Under the pieces are notes generated by a model. That model did no database searches. It saw only the letters and a program-made list of their open reading frames with translations, and was not told the origin of the DNA. A DNA stretch of 64,000 nucleotides from Hymenobacter sp. BT18 (lineage in GTDB: Bacteria > Bacteroidota > Bacteroidia > Cytophagales > Hymenobacteraceae): contig NZ_CP050954.1 of the NCBI RefSeq assembly GCF_012273015.1, forward strand, positions 186,001 through 250,000. The letters are read 5' to 3'. Shown here piece after piece: positions 57,330-64,000 of the stretch (position 1 is the stretch's first letter; each line of letters starts with the position of its first letter). The position numbers were made by a program, and so were the translations under genes.

Positions 57330-58511
57330 TCAGCCCTCTCCAACCTCCTGGCGGCGCAGGACTTTTTCGCACTTTTTCCAGTAGTTGAAAAAGCTGGGGA
57401 AATAGCCCGCCACCTCCGGCACCAGCCAGGGACGGGCGTCGTGAGTGCCGGGGTAGTGAGCCGTGGTCGGGTGCTGGCGGGTGTAGATGGCCGGTACGTC
57501 GGCCAGGTGGGGCAGCTCCGTCACCTCCCCCACGAAAACCTGGATGCCGGGGATATTGTCGGTGGCCAGCTGCTGGATAAAGGCCAGCACCGCCCCGCTC
57601 ACCGGGAACCGCCGGAAGTGTGAGGGTTCCAGCACCAGGATGCGGTTGGCGGGCTCGTCGGCGCGCCACTGCGGGTCGAGGTGGTAGCTGTTGTAGAGCA
57701 GCAGCGGCCGGGCGGGGTCGATAACCGGGGCGGACGGCGCGGGCAGCGGCGTTGCCAGGTCGGGCGCGACGGTGGCCTGCAGCTCCGAGGGCACGGGCAG
57801 CGTAGGCAGCTCGCTGTAGGCTACGTCGAGGTAAGTGTGGCGCTGCTGGCTGCCTGTATAGTGGTTGATGTTTTCCTGGTTGCAGTAATACTGCTTGCCG
57901 GCAAACGCGCCGGCTACCCACTGCCAGCTGCAGGTGTTGCTGGCCAGGTCGCCGTCGAGCAGGTGGTAGTAGAGCCAGGCCGCCGGAGCCGACCAGTGCG
58001 CCCGCCCGATGCAGCAGGCCAGGCTGGCTACGTACATGCGCAGGTGGTTGTGCAGATAGCCGGTGGCGGGCAGGCGGCGCAGATATCCATCCACGGCCGC
58101 AATGCCGGTGCGGGCTTCGGGCAGGGCCCGGGGCAGCTGGTGGTGCCGGGCGCCGGGCTGGGGCTGGCGCAGGTCGCGGAACAGCTCGTCGCCGCGGGCC
58201 TCCCACACCCGCTGGAAATAGTCGCGCCAGCCCAACTCACTGGCTAGCTTCTGCATATCCTCGAAGGCGAAGCCGCGGGCCTGCAGGGCCTCGTACACCT
58301 GCCGGGTGCTGATGACGCCCCGGCTCAGGTAGGGCGACAGATACGTGAGGGCTCCGTTGAGGAAGTTGCGCGAACGGCCGTAGCGCACCGGGTCGATGGC
58401 CGCTATGCGGTCCAGAATAACCGCGTACTGGGTGGGGAAGCTGATGGCGGGCGCAGCGGCGGGCTCGGAGTGGGCCTGGCCGGCGTGGAGTTTGCGCAGG
58501 TGGGTGCTCAT
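57330..58511 (-). CDS. Photolyase/cryptochrome-like FAD protein, unusual domain order
   Basis: A 393-aa protein. Residues about 25-225 are the photolyase FAD-binding helical domain: PYLSRGVISTRQVYEALQAR, WRDYFQRVWEARGDELFRDL, GYLHNHLRMYVASLACCIGR and LLDGDLASNTCSWQWVAGAF. The usual N-terminal Rossmann antenna domain is missing. Instead, residues about 268-380 look like an alpha/beta segment (RPLLLYNSYHLDPQWRADEP, NRILVLEPSHFRRFPVSGAV, LAFIQQLATDNIPGIQVFVG) similar in pattern to that antenna domain, placed after the FAD domain. It lies 16 nt downstream of the TIGR03643 gene on the same strand. Whether it repairs DNA or only senses light is not clear. Confidence 0.8.
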   Translation of the reverse strand: MSTHLRKLHAGQAHSEPAAAPAISFPTQYAVILDRIAAIDPVRYGRSRNFLNGALTYLSPYLSRGVISTRQVYEALQARGFAFEDMQKLASELGWRDYFQRVWEARGDELFRDLRQPQPGARHHQLPRALPEARTGIAAVDGYLRRLPATGYLHNHLRMYVASLACCIGRAHWSAPAAWLYYHLLDGDLASNTCSWQWVAGAFAGKQYYCNQENINHYTGSQQRHTYLDVAYSELPTLPVPSELQATVAPDLATPLPAPSAPVIDPARPLLLYNSYHLDPQWRADEPANRILVLEPSHFRRFPVSGAVLAFIQQLATDNIPGIQVFVGEVTELPHLADVPAIYTRQHPTTAHYPGTHDARPWLVPEVAGYFPSFFNYWKKCEKVLRRQEVGEG

Positions 58512-58526
58512 GACGGGAAAGGGGCG

Positions 58527-58811
58527 CTACCGCTTGCTGATTTTGTTGCGGGAGATGCTGCGCTGCTGGTTGCTCTTGAAGCCGTCTATATCGTCGGGGC
58601 GGAGGGCGCGGTGCTTGGTAGCGCGGCCGCTCATGCGCGCCCGCCACATCCGGAATGAGGACGCCTTCATTTCGCGGCGCATCAGGGCAATGACGTCCTT
58701 TTCGGCTAGGCCAAACTGCGCCTCAATGGCCTCGAACGGCGTGCGGTCCTCCCACCCCATCTCGATGATGCGGTCGATGTCGTCGGGCGATAAAGGGGCG
58801 TTTGCGGGCAT
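58527..58811 (-). CDS. TIGR03643 family small protein
   Basis: A 94-aa protein from the ATG at 58811. It begins MPANAPLSPDDIDRIIEMGW and continues EDRTPFEAIEAQFGLAEKDV, IALMRREMKASSFRMWRARM and SGRATKH, the TIGR03643 pattern. The C-terminus is basic (SNQQRSISRNKISKR). Homologues are often found beside photolyase-like genes (recalled, not checked here). Its role is unknown; the small helix-turn-helix-like fold suggests nucleic acid binding (inference). Confidence 0.82.
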   Translation of the reverse strand: MPANAPLSPDDIDRIIEMGWEDRTPFEAIEAQFGLAEKDVIALMRREMKASSFRMWRARMSGRATKHRALRPDDIDGFKSNQQRSISRNKISKR

Positions 58812-58975
58812 ACGGCAGCGAATGTGTGCCGGCATGAGGCAGCCGGCGCTTCTGCAACCGTTGGGCTTCGGGGGATGTTTCGGGCGGCAGAGGCTTCAAA
58901 CCTGCCATTGCCGGTATCTAGCGCAAATACAATTATTGTGCTTGTATCTTTAGTAAGCTCTTTACCCCATATTCT

Positions 58976-59641
58976 ATGAAAGCGCCGAATCTAGGTATCG
59001 ACCCTGATGATTTGAGTGAAGTCATTATACCGCAAATTGAGAAGTCATTCGGCATTACTTTTCAGCAAAAAGATGTGGCTGATGTATATACCTTCGGCCA
59101 GCTCTGTGCGGTAGTACGAAGTAAACTTCCAGCTCAGACAGCCAATGATTGCACCACTCAGCAAGCATTTTACAAACTTAGACAGGCACTTGAATTGCAT
59201 ACTCCGACGGAATCTATCCATCCGGGTGCATTGCTGGTTGACATCCTGCCGGTGGGCCGACAACGGCGCCGGACAGTAGCTGCTATCGAGCGGGAGCTGG
59301 GTATGAAGCTCAATCTGCTGGGAATGCCGCCGCTCATTTTAGGGGTTGGCTGTTCTCTCCTGATCATTTCGTTAGGTAGCTTATTTTTCGATCTGACTTT
59401 TGGTCTGATCGGCATAGCCTGTTCTATTGCTGGCTTACGATTAGCAGACAAGCTGGGTACCTACCTGACGATCAATACCCTCCGTGATGTAGCTGAGCGC
59501 ATGAGCAGCCGTCATTACCGAGCCTCACGCCGCCATCCGGAACAGGTCAACCCACGGGAAATAACGGCCCGAATGCAGTATCTTTTCTTAAAGGATTACG
59601 GCATTGATTTAATTGAATTAACGCCAGAGGCCACTCTGTAG
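58976..59641 (+). CDS. Membrane protein with ACP-like N-terminal domain
   Basis: A 221-aa protein, not recognised. The N-terminal 50 residues resemble the second half of an acyl-carrier protein: DDLSEVIIPQIEKSFGITFQ followed by DVADVYTFGQLCAVVRSKL. Where active ACPs have D-S-L, this one has D-D-L (Asp12), so it could not carry phosphopantetheine. Two close hydrophobic helices lie at about 117-157 (LLGMPPLILGVGCSLLIISL, FGLIGIACSIAGLRLADKL). The last 5 codons are inside a 72-bp palindrome. GC content is lower than surrounding genes. Confidence 0.6.
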   Translation: MKAPNLGIDPDDLSEVIIPQIEKSFGITFQQKDVADVYTFGQLCAVVRSKLPAQTANDCTTQQAFYKLRQALELHTPTESIHPGALLVDILPVGRQRRRTVAAIERELGMKLNLLGMPPLILGVGCSLLIISLGSLFFDLTFGLIGIACSIAGLRLADKLGTYLTINTLRDVAERMSSRHYRASRRHPEQVNPREITARMQYLFLKDYGIDLIELTPEATL

Positions 59642-59697
59642 AAGCAAAAGAGCCACTCGGTTTCGAGTGGCTCTTTTGCTTCTACAGAGTGGCCTCT
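59626..59697. terminator. Perfect 34-bp-arm palindrome, bidirectional terminator
   Basis: AGAGGCCACTCTGTAGAAGC through ACTCG (59626-59659) is exactly complementary to 59664-59697, with a 4-nt GTTT loop. The left arm contains the last codons and stop of the ACP-like gene; the right arm abuts the stop of the convergent gene. Confidence 0.95.
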
Positions 59698-59937
59698 TTA
59701 CATCGACTTCACCGCCGGAGAAGCGGCTGGGGCAGGCGTTACTGCAGCCGTCTTGGCGCCCTTCTTGGCGCAGCAGGAGCCGCCCGCGGTGGCTTTCTCG
59801 CCGGGCGTGCAGCTGGCTTTGGTGAGGGTGGCGGTAGTTTTCTTGGACTTTTTGCCTTTGGCATCGGTGGGACCTTCGTTGGCCGCAGCCGAACCTACAA
59901 AAGCAAACAGGGCGAGGGCGAGCAAAGCGTTTTTCAT
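59698..59937 (-). CDS. Small secreted Lys-rich protein
   Basis: A 79-aa protein from the ATG at 59937. Signal peptide MKNALLALALFAFVGSAAAN, then a Lys/Thr/Ala-rich mature part with three Cys in KASCTPGEKATAGGSCCAKK and a C-terminal VTPAPAASPAVKSM. The cysteines might bind metal or form disulfides (inference). It is not recognised as a family and is transcribed away from the ACP-like gene, sharing its terminator. Confidence 0.6.
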   Translation of the reverse strand: MKNALLALALFAFVGSAAANEGPTDAKGKKSKKTTATLTKASCTPGEKATAGGSCCAKKGAKTAAVTPAPAASPAVKSM

Positions 59938-60069
59938 GGCAGTTCTTGGAAAAGAAGGAAACAAAAGCGGAAAAGCGGCGGTTGGCTATCCGCCTGCTCT
60001 AAAGTAGCAAATAAGCCGCGGCCGTTGCATGCCGGCATCCGGCCGGTGGAGCCGCACGTTATTCTTTCT

Positions 60070-62370
60070 ATGCCCCTTCGCAAACTCGCGCACCTGACGC
60101 TCCTGGCCCTCGGGCTGCTCACGGCCCTGGCCGTGTTCTTCGTGGCCCAGCTGCGGTTCAACTACAATTTCAACGACTTTTACCCCGCCGGCGACCCGGA
60201 CCTGGACTACTACATGGCGTACTCCGGGCGCTTCGGCAACGACAACGACTACGTGCTGCTGGGCCTGGAAGCCCCGGCGGGTCAGACGGTGTTCGAGCCC
60301 CGGTTCCTGACCAAGGTCGATTCGCTCACTCAATTTATTCAAAGTCGGCGCCACGTTACGCAGGTGTCGTCGCCCACCACCGCCACCAACCCGGTGGTGG
60401 AAGGGCTGGGCGTGTTCAACGTGCCCTACCTGCACCCGCAGGAGCCGCAGCGCCGGGCCCAGGACTCGGCCCTGGTGTACCGCACCCCGGGCCTGGTGGG
60501 CAACCTGATTTCCCGGGATGCGCGGGCCGTGACCATCCTGTTCCAGACCTCACCCAACCTCAGCAAGCCGCCCGGCGACTCGCTGCTCACGGCCGTGCGC
60601 ACGGAGCTGCAGCGCCAGGGTATTCCCGAAACGCAGTACCACCTGGCCGGCAAGATGGTGGCCCAATCGGTGTTTGTGGACCGCCTGCAGGTGGAGCTGA
60701 TGGTGTTTATGAGCCTCTCGGTGGTGCTCGTGACGGGGCTGCTCTGGCTCACGTTCCGCACGTGGTGGGGCGTGGTACTGCCCCTGGTGGTGGTGCTGGG
60801 CTCCATTCTGTGGGGCCTGGGCGTGATGTCGGCCTTTGGAGTCAGCATTGATTTGATGACGGCGTTGCTGCCGGTGATGCTGTTCGTGGTGGGCATGTCC
60901 GATACCATTCACATCATCACCCGCTACGTCACGGAGCTGGGCTACGGGGCCAGCAAGAAGGATTCGCTGCTAATTGCCCTCAAGGAATCGGGGTTCGGCT
61001 CGGGGCTGTCGGCGCTGACGACCAGCATCGGGTTTTTCACCTTGATGACCAGCACCATCCGGCCCATTTACAACTTCGGACTGTTTACGGGTATTGCCGT
61101 GCTGCTCACGTTTGCCCTCAGCTTCACCTTGCTGCCGGCCATGCTGGTGCTGCTGCGCAAGCCCCAGCTGCGGGTGCCGCGCGAAACCGGCCACAGCTGG
61201 GACGGGGTGCTGGGCCGCATGTTCCGCACGGTGCTGGCCCGGCGGCACTGGGTGGTGGCCATCAGCGCCCTGGTGCTGGGGCTGTCGGTAGCCTCGGCCT
61301 CGCGCATCCGTATCAATTCGGCGTTGCTGGATGACCTGTCGAAAAACGACCCGGTGAAGCTGGATTTCGCCTTTTTCGAGCGGCAGTTTGCCGGGGTGCG
61401 GCCCTTCGAGCTGGACTTGAAACCCGGCCCCGGCCGCACGATTTACGACCTGCAGGTGCTGCGCCAGACCGAGCAAGTCGAAAATTACCTGCAGAAAACC
61501 TATGGACTGAACTTCGTGGCCTCGCCCGTCACTATCATCAAATCGGTGCGCAAGGCCCTGAATGGGGGTTTGCTGGAAGAGTACCGCCTCCCCGACTCGG
61601 AAGCCGAGCTGGCGCGCCTGACCCGCAAGGTGAAGCTGTTTCGCAAGAAGCCGGAGTTTCGGGCCCTGGCCTTGCCCGACGGCTCCGAGGGCCGCCTCAC
61701 CGGCCGCATGCCCGATGTGGGCTCCATCCGGGCCGACCAGTTGAACGCGGATTTGCGCCGCTTCCTGCGCACGTCGGTGGACAGCACCGTGCTGCAAACC
61801 CGCCTCACGGGCTCGGCCAACCTCATCGACAAAAACAACGAAAACCTCACGCTCAACATGATTACGGGCATGAGCATCGACATCGTGATGGTGACGCTGA
61901 TTGTGCTGCTGCTCTTCCGCTCGGTGCGCATGACGCTGGTGGTGCTCATCCCCAACCTGGTGCCCATCCTGATTGTGGCCGGGGTGATGGGCGCAGCCGG
62001 CGTGAGCATGAAGGTGAGCACCAGCATCATCTTCACCATTGCTTTCGGCATTGCCGTCGATGACACCATCCACTTCATCTCCAAGCTGAAGCTGGTGCTG
62101 CTGCAGGAGCCCAGTTTGTTTAAAGCCGTGCGCAAAACCTACCTGATGGCCGGCAAAGCCGTTATCGTCACCTCCCTGATTCTGGTGGGTGGCTTCTCCA
62201 CGCTTATCTTCTCTTCCTTCGACGGCACGTTTTACGTGGGGCTGCTCATTGGCCTCACGCTGCTGTTCGGGGTAGTGGCCGAGCTGACCTTGCTGCCGAT
62301 TCTGATTCTGTGGTTTTACCGGCACAAGCCCAAGGAAATCCGCCAGCCGGTGCCGCTGCTGGAGGCGTAG
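60070..62370 (+). CDS. MMPL/RND-superfamily exporter
   Basis: A 766-aa inner-membrane protein with two similar halves, each with a large periplasmic loop and a sterol-sensing-like helix bundle. Start MPLRKLAHLTLLALGLLTAL. Halves are seen in LMTALLPVMLFVVGMSDTIH then IITRYVTEL, and in IFTIAFGIAVDDTIHFISKL (the GMSDTIH and GIAVDDTIH segments are the duplicated TM4 proton-relay motifs). It exports lipids or hydrophobic molecules using the proton gradient. The ATG at 60070 is chosen because the longer upstream frame is the antisense of the small Lys-rich gene. A 153-aa gene follows. Confidence 0.88.
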   Translation: MPLRKLAHLTLLALGLLTALAVFFVAQLRFNYNFNDFYPAGDPDLDYYMAYSGRFGNDNDYVLLGLEAPAGQTVFEPRFLTKVDSLTQFIQSRRHVTQVSSPTTATNPVVEGLGVFNVPYLHPQEPQRRAQDSALVYRTPGLVGNLISRDARAVTILFQTSPNLSKPPGDSLLTAVRTELQRQGIPETQYHLAGKMVAQSVFVDRLQVELMVFMSLSVVLVTGLLWLTFRTWWGVVLPLVVVLGSILWGLGVMSAFGVSIDLMTALLPVMLFVVGMSDTIHIITRYVTELGYGASKKDSLLIALKESGFGSGLSALTTSIGFFTLMTSTIRPIYNFGLFTGIAVLLTFALSFTLLPAMLVLLRKPQLRVPRETGHSWDGVLGRMFRTVLARRHWVVAISALVLGLSVASASRIRINSALLDDLSKNDPVKLDFAFFERQFAGVRPFELDLKPGPGRTIYDLQVLRQTEQVENYLQKTYGLNFVASPVTIIKSVRKALNGGLLEEYRLPDSEAELARLTRKVKLFRKKPEFRALALPDGSEGRLTGRMPDVGSIRADQLNADLRRFLRTSVDSTVLQTRLTGSANLIDKNNENLTLNMITGMSIDIVMVTLIVLLLFRSVRMTLVVLIPNLVPILIVAGVMGAAGVSMKVSTSIIFTIAFGIAVDDTIHFISKLKLVLLQEPSLFKAVRKTYLMAGKAVIVTSLILVGGFSTLIFSSFDGTFYVGLLIGLTLLFGVVAELTLLPILILWFYRHKPKEIRQPVPLLEA

Positions 62371-62414
62371 GCAGGCTTGCTGAGGAGCCACGTATCTTTA
62401 CTCCCGATACGAGC

Positions 62415-62876
62415 ATGCCTTTCCCTGCCCACCTCCGAAAAAAAGTAGCGCGTCGCCGGATCCTGCGTTTCAGCGGGCGCCTAATTCAGCTTGCCCTGGG
62501 TGCCGGTTTTATAGGGTGGTTCTTTTACAACTTTTTTGGGCTTGATCTGGTGAAGGTAAACCAGGAAATGGCGCTAGAAGGCGTCGTAACCAAGCGCGAA
62601 GTGAACCGCCAGCATTTCAACTGGTACCTCAACCACGACGAATCGGCGCGGTACGACTTCTGGTCATTTGAGCCCGGCGACGCGGCTACCCGGCAGCAAA
62701 TTACGACCGACAGCCTCGCGTTTATCCGCTCCACGGGCGACGCATCCGGCTACACCTACTATAACACGCTGGGCTATTACCTGCGCCCCGGGGCCCGGCT
62801 GCGGAAAGCCGCTCATTCGTCTTACATCACTGTCGTACAAAATCACCAGGTAACGCGGTGGAAATACCGGCCGTAA
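62415..62876 (+). CDS. Hypothetical single-pass membrane protein
   Basis: A 153-aa protein from the ATG at 62415. Basic N-terminus (PFPAHLRKKVARRRILRFSG), one membrane helix (about 21-40, LIQLALGAGFIGWFFYNFFG), then a periplasmic domain of about 105 residues with no recognisable family. It follows the exporter by 44 nt and may be co-transcribed. Not recognised further. Confidence 0.6.
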   Translation: MPFPAHLRKKVARRRILRFSGRLIQLALGAGFIGWFFYNFFGLDLVKVNQEMALEGVVTKREVNRQHFNWYLNHDESARYDFWSFEPGDAATRQQITTDSLAFIRSTGDASGYTYYNTLGYYLRPGARLRKAAHSSYITVVQNHQVTRWKYRP

Positions 62877-62923
62877 GGGCATGAGGTAGCCTATCAACTG
62901 CGCCAAGCCGCCATCTTTACCCT

Positions 62924-63505
62924 ATGATCAAACGCCTTTTGCCCGTTCTGCTTGTCCTTGCCAGCGCCGCAGCCTTCGCCCAAACGCCCAGCGCCGCCCC
63001 CGACGACCCGTTGCCCAGCCTGATCAGGGAGCGGGAAACGCTGGTGCGCCAGTACGAAGAAGCCAATGCCCAGCGCAACGCTTTTCTGGCCAACAAGCCC
63101 AGCAAGAAAGATCTGCAGGAAGTAGTGGACGCCCTGAAAGGCATCATCCGCAAGGACACCGAAATTGTGCGGGCCGTGCAGGCCGCCACCCTGCGCAAAA
63201 CCGCCGCCGTGGTAGCCGAAAACCAGCAGACCAAGCAGCAGATTACCGTGGCCCAAACCGACCAGACCAGCACCCGGGAGCGGTTTCACGACCTGGAAAA
63301 CCAGATTGCCAACCTGCAGGAGCGGGACCGGCAGCGCACCAAGAAGCTCCAGGAGCTGCAGGCTACTGCCGAAGAAGCCACCGATGCGCGCACTTCGCGT
63401 GAGCTGCTGGCCGCTGCCCTGGCCGTGTTGTCGGTGGGGCTGCTGTTCTACGTGCTGAAGCTGCGCGGCCGCCTGAGTGCTGCCCCAACTCGTCGGCGGA
63501 AGTAG
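62924..63505 (+). CDS. Secreted coiled-coil protein with C-terminal membrane helix
   Basis: A 193-aa protein. Signal peptide 1-19 (MIKRLLPVLLVLASAAAFAQ), then coiled coils from about residue 37 to 158 (LIRERETLVRQYEEANAQRN, LQEVVDALKGIIRKDTEIVR, IANLQERDRQRTKKLQELQ) and a C-terminal helix (ELLAAALAVLSVGLLFYVLK) with a basic end RGRLSAAPTRRRK. It probably spans the periplasm. No family is recognised. Confidence 0.68.
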   Translation: MIKRLLPVLLVLASAAAFAQTPSAAPDDPLPSLIRERETLVRQYEEANAQRNAFLANKPSKKDLQEVVDALKGIIRKDTEIVRAVQAATLRKTAAVVAENQQTKQQITVAQTDQTSTRERFHDLENQIANLQERDRQRTKKLQELQATAEEATDARTSRELLAAALAVLSVGLLFYVLKLRGRLSAAPTRRRK

Positions 63506-63536
63506 AACAACGTTACCGATGTTGGTTAAGTAAACC

Positions 63537-63630
63537 GTCATGCTGAGCGGAGTCGAAGCATCTCTACTGCTTCGTCCACACGTCAGAAATTAGCCAGAGG
63601 TAGAGCTGCTTCGACTCCGCTCAGCATGAC
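63537..63630. repeat. GTCATGCTGAGC inverted-repeat element (copy 4)
   Basis: GTCATGCTGAGCGGAGTCGA then AGCATCTCTACTGCTTCGTC; the right arm is GCTTCGACTCCGCTCAGCAT followed by GAC. Changes in the left (GGAGTC) are matched in the right (GACTCC). Confidence 0.9.
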
Positions 63631-63680
63631 GTTCTTTTATTTGAACATCGATATTTCAACTTCGACGCCTCACCACCTTC

Positions 63681-64000
63681 ATGCTCGTGCCCGCCGCCCA
63701 GTTTCTAAGCTACGCCGAGGCGGTAGTGCTGTACCAGCAACTCAAAGAGGCCGACGTAGACGCGCTGGTGAAAACCTGCGGGCCGCCGTCATTTCCCTTC
63801 GGTGACGGAATGTACTACCAGCTACTGATCGAAGAAGCCGACGTGCCGCTGGCCCGGGAAACGGTGGAAGCATTTGAGCAGCAGCGGGCCACGCCGCAAG
63901 CCTTGCGTTGCTCCCGCTGCCGAGCTGAGGGCGCAACGCCGCTCACTAAGCCGAAATGGTGGCAGCGGCTGTACTACGCGGGCACCCAGCTGCACAAATG
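63681..64000 (+). CDS. DUF2007-like signal-transducing domain protein, partial
   Basis: The first 106 codons of a gene that runs off the right edge. The N-terminus AEAVVLYQQLKEADVDALVK and MYYQLLIEEADVPLARETVE have the pattern of DUF2007, a small ferredoxin-like domain. A short CxxC (LRCSRCRAEG) follows at about residue 77, which may bind zinc (inference). The C-terminal part is missing. Confidence 0.68.
   Translation, partial: MLVPAAQFLSYAEAVVLYQQLKEADVDALVKTCGPPSFPFGDGMYYQLLIEEADVPLARETVEAFEQQRATPQALRCSRCRAEGATPLTKPKWWQRLYYAGTQLHK

Noticed and set aside
60970..62391. A 473-aa minus-strand open frame rich in Gln and His
   Set aside because: It mirrors the MMPL exporter and has no protein-like features.
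1..64000. tRNA or rRNA genes
   Set aside because: I looked in the spacers for cloverleaf-like ends and TTCGA loops followed by CCA-like ends and found none that held up; a tRNAscan run would be decisive.

Overview
The window is about 64 kb of GC-rich chromosome from a Bacteroidota member, most likely a Hymenobacter-like Cytophagales bacterium (inference). Supporting signs are a giant secreted protein with a type IX secretion (T9SS) C-terminal tail, a small protein with a PID-CTERM-like tail, TAnnTTTG (-7) promoter elements, DUF2911 and DUF4386 proteins, TlpA/DUF4369 lipoproteins and a fused alpha/beta 2-oxoacid dehydrogenase E1. No tRNA, rRNA, CRISPR array or transposase was found.

Layout. 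0-11 kb: serine dehydratase (cut by the window edge), tryptophan dioxygenase, a TPR protein, DUF2911, an MFS permease, a large flavoprotein, a CoA-binding protein, and a sigma factor/membrane protein/outer-membrane protein unit. 11-23 kb: mostly housekeeping (TrmH-type methyltransferase divergent from a BamA/TamA-like protein, E1, GNAT, metallo-hydrolase, hemF, PAP2, riboflavin synthase, sugar transferase, pcm). 23.8-34.4 kb: the most unusual block, all on the minus strand. An unrecognised 456-aa protein is followed by three tandem phage-tail-collar-like proteins, a formyltransferase-fold enzyme, a 1964-aa T9SS adhesin-like protein and a 69-aa PID-CTERM-like protein. 35-41 kb: a minus-strand unit with a phytoene-desaturase-like flavoprotein, a polytopic membrane protein, a histidine kinase and a REC-kinase-REC-AraC hybrid regulator. 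41-64 kb: housekeeping again (thioesterase, putative DNA polymerase III psi-like protein, two TlpA proteins, gatB, alaS, MerR, dprA, thyA), plus a serine hydrolase, a photolyase-like protein that may be circularly permuted beside a TIGR03643 protein, an ACP-like membrane protein with Asp at the phosphopantetheine position, and an MMPL/RND exporter.

Intergenic DNA carries several repeat families. Four copies of a GTCATnCtGAGC hairpin show compensating changes between their arms. Two modular arrays are built from GCTAATGTG / AATGTGCTGATGTG units, and one run of CTGTTAG heptads contains a gene's stop codon. A perfect 34-bp-arm palindrome overlaps the end of a coding region at 59.6 kb.

The best candidate for an undescribed system is the 24-34 kb block. 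Close spacing (37-71 nt) suggests co-transcription of the collar proteins, formyltransferase, giant surface protein and PID-CTERM protein, with the 456-aa gene in front but separated by a terminator. The collar proteins and the 456-aa protein have no signal peptide, while the giant protein is clearly destined for the cell surface.
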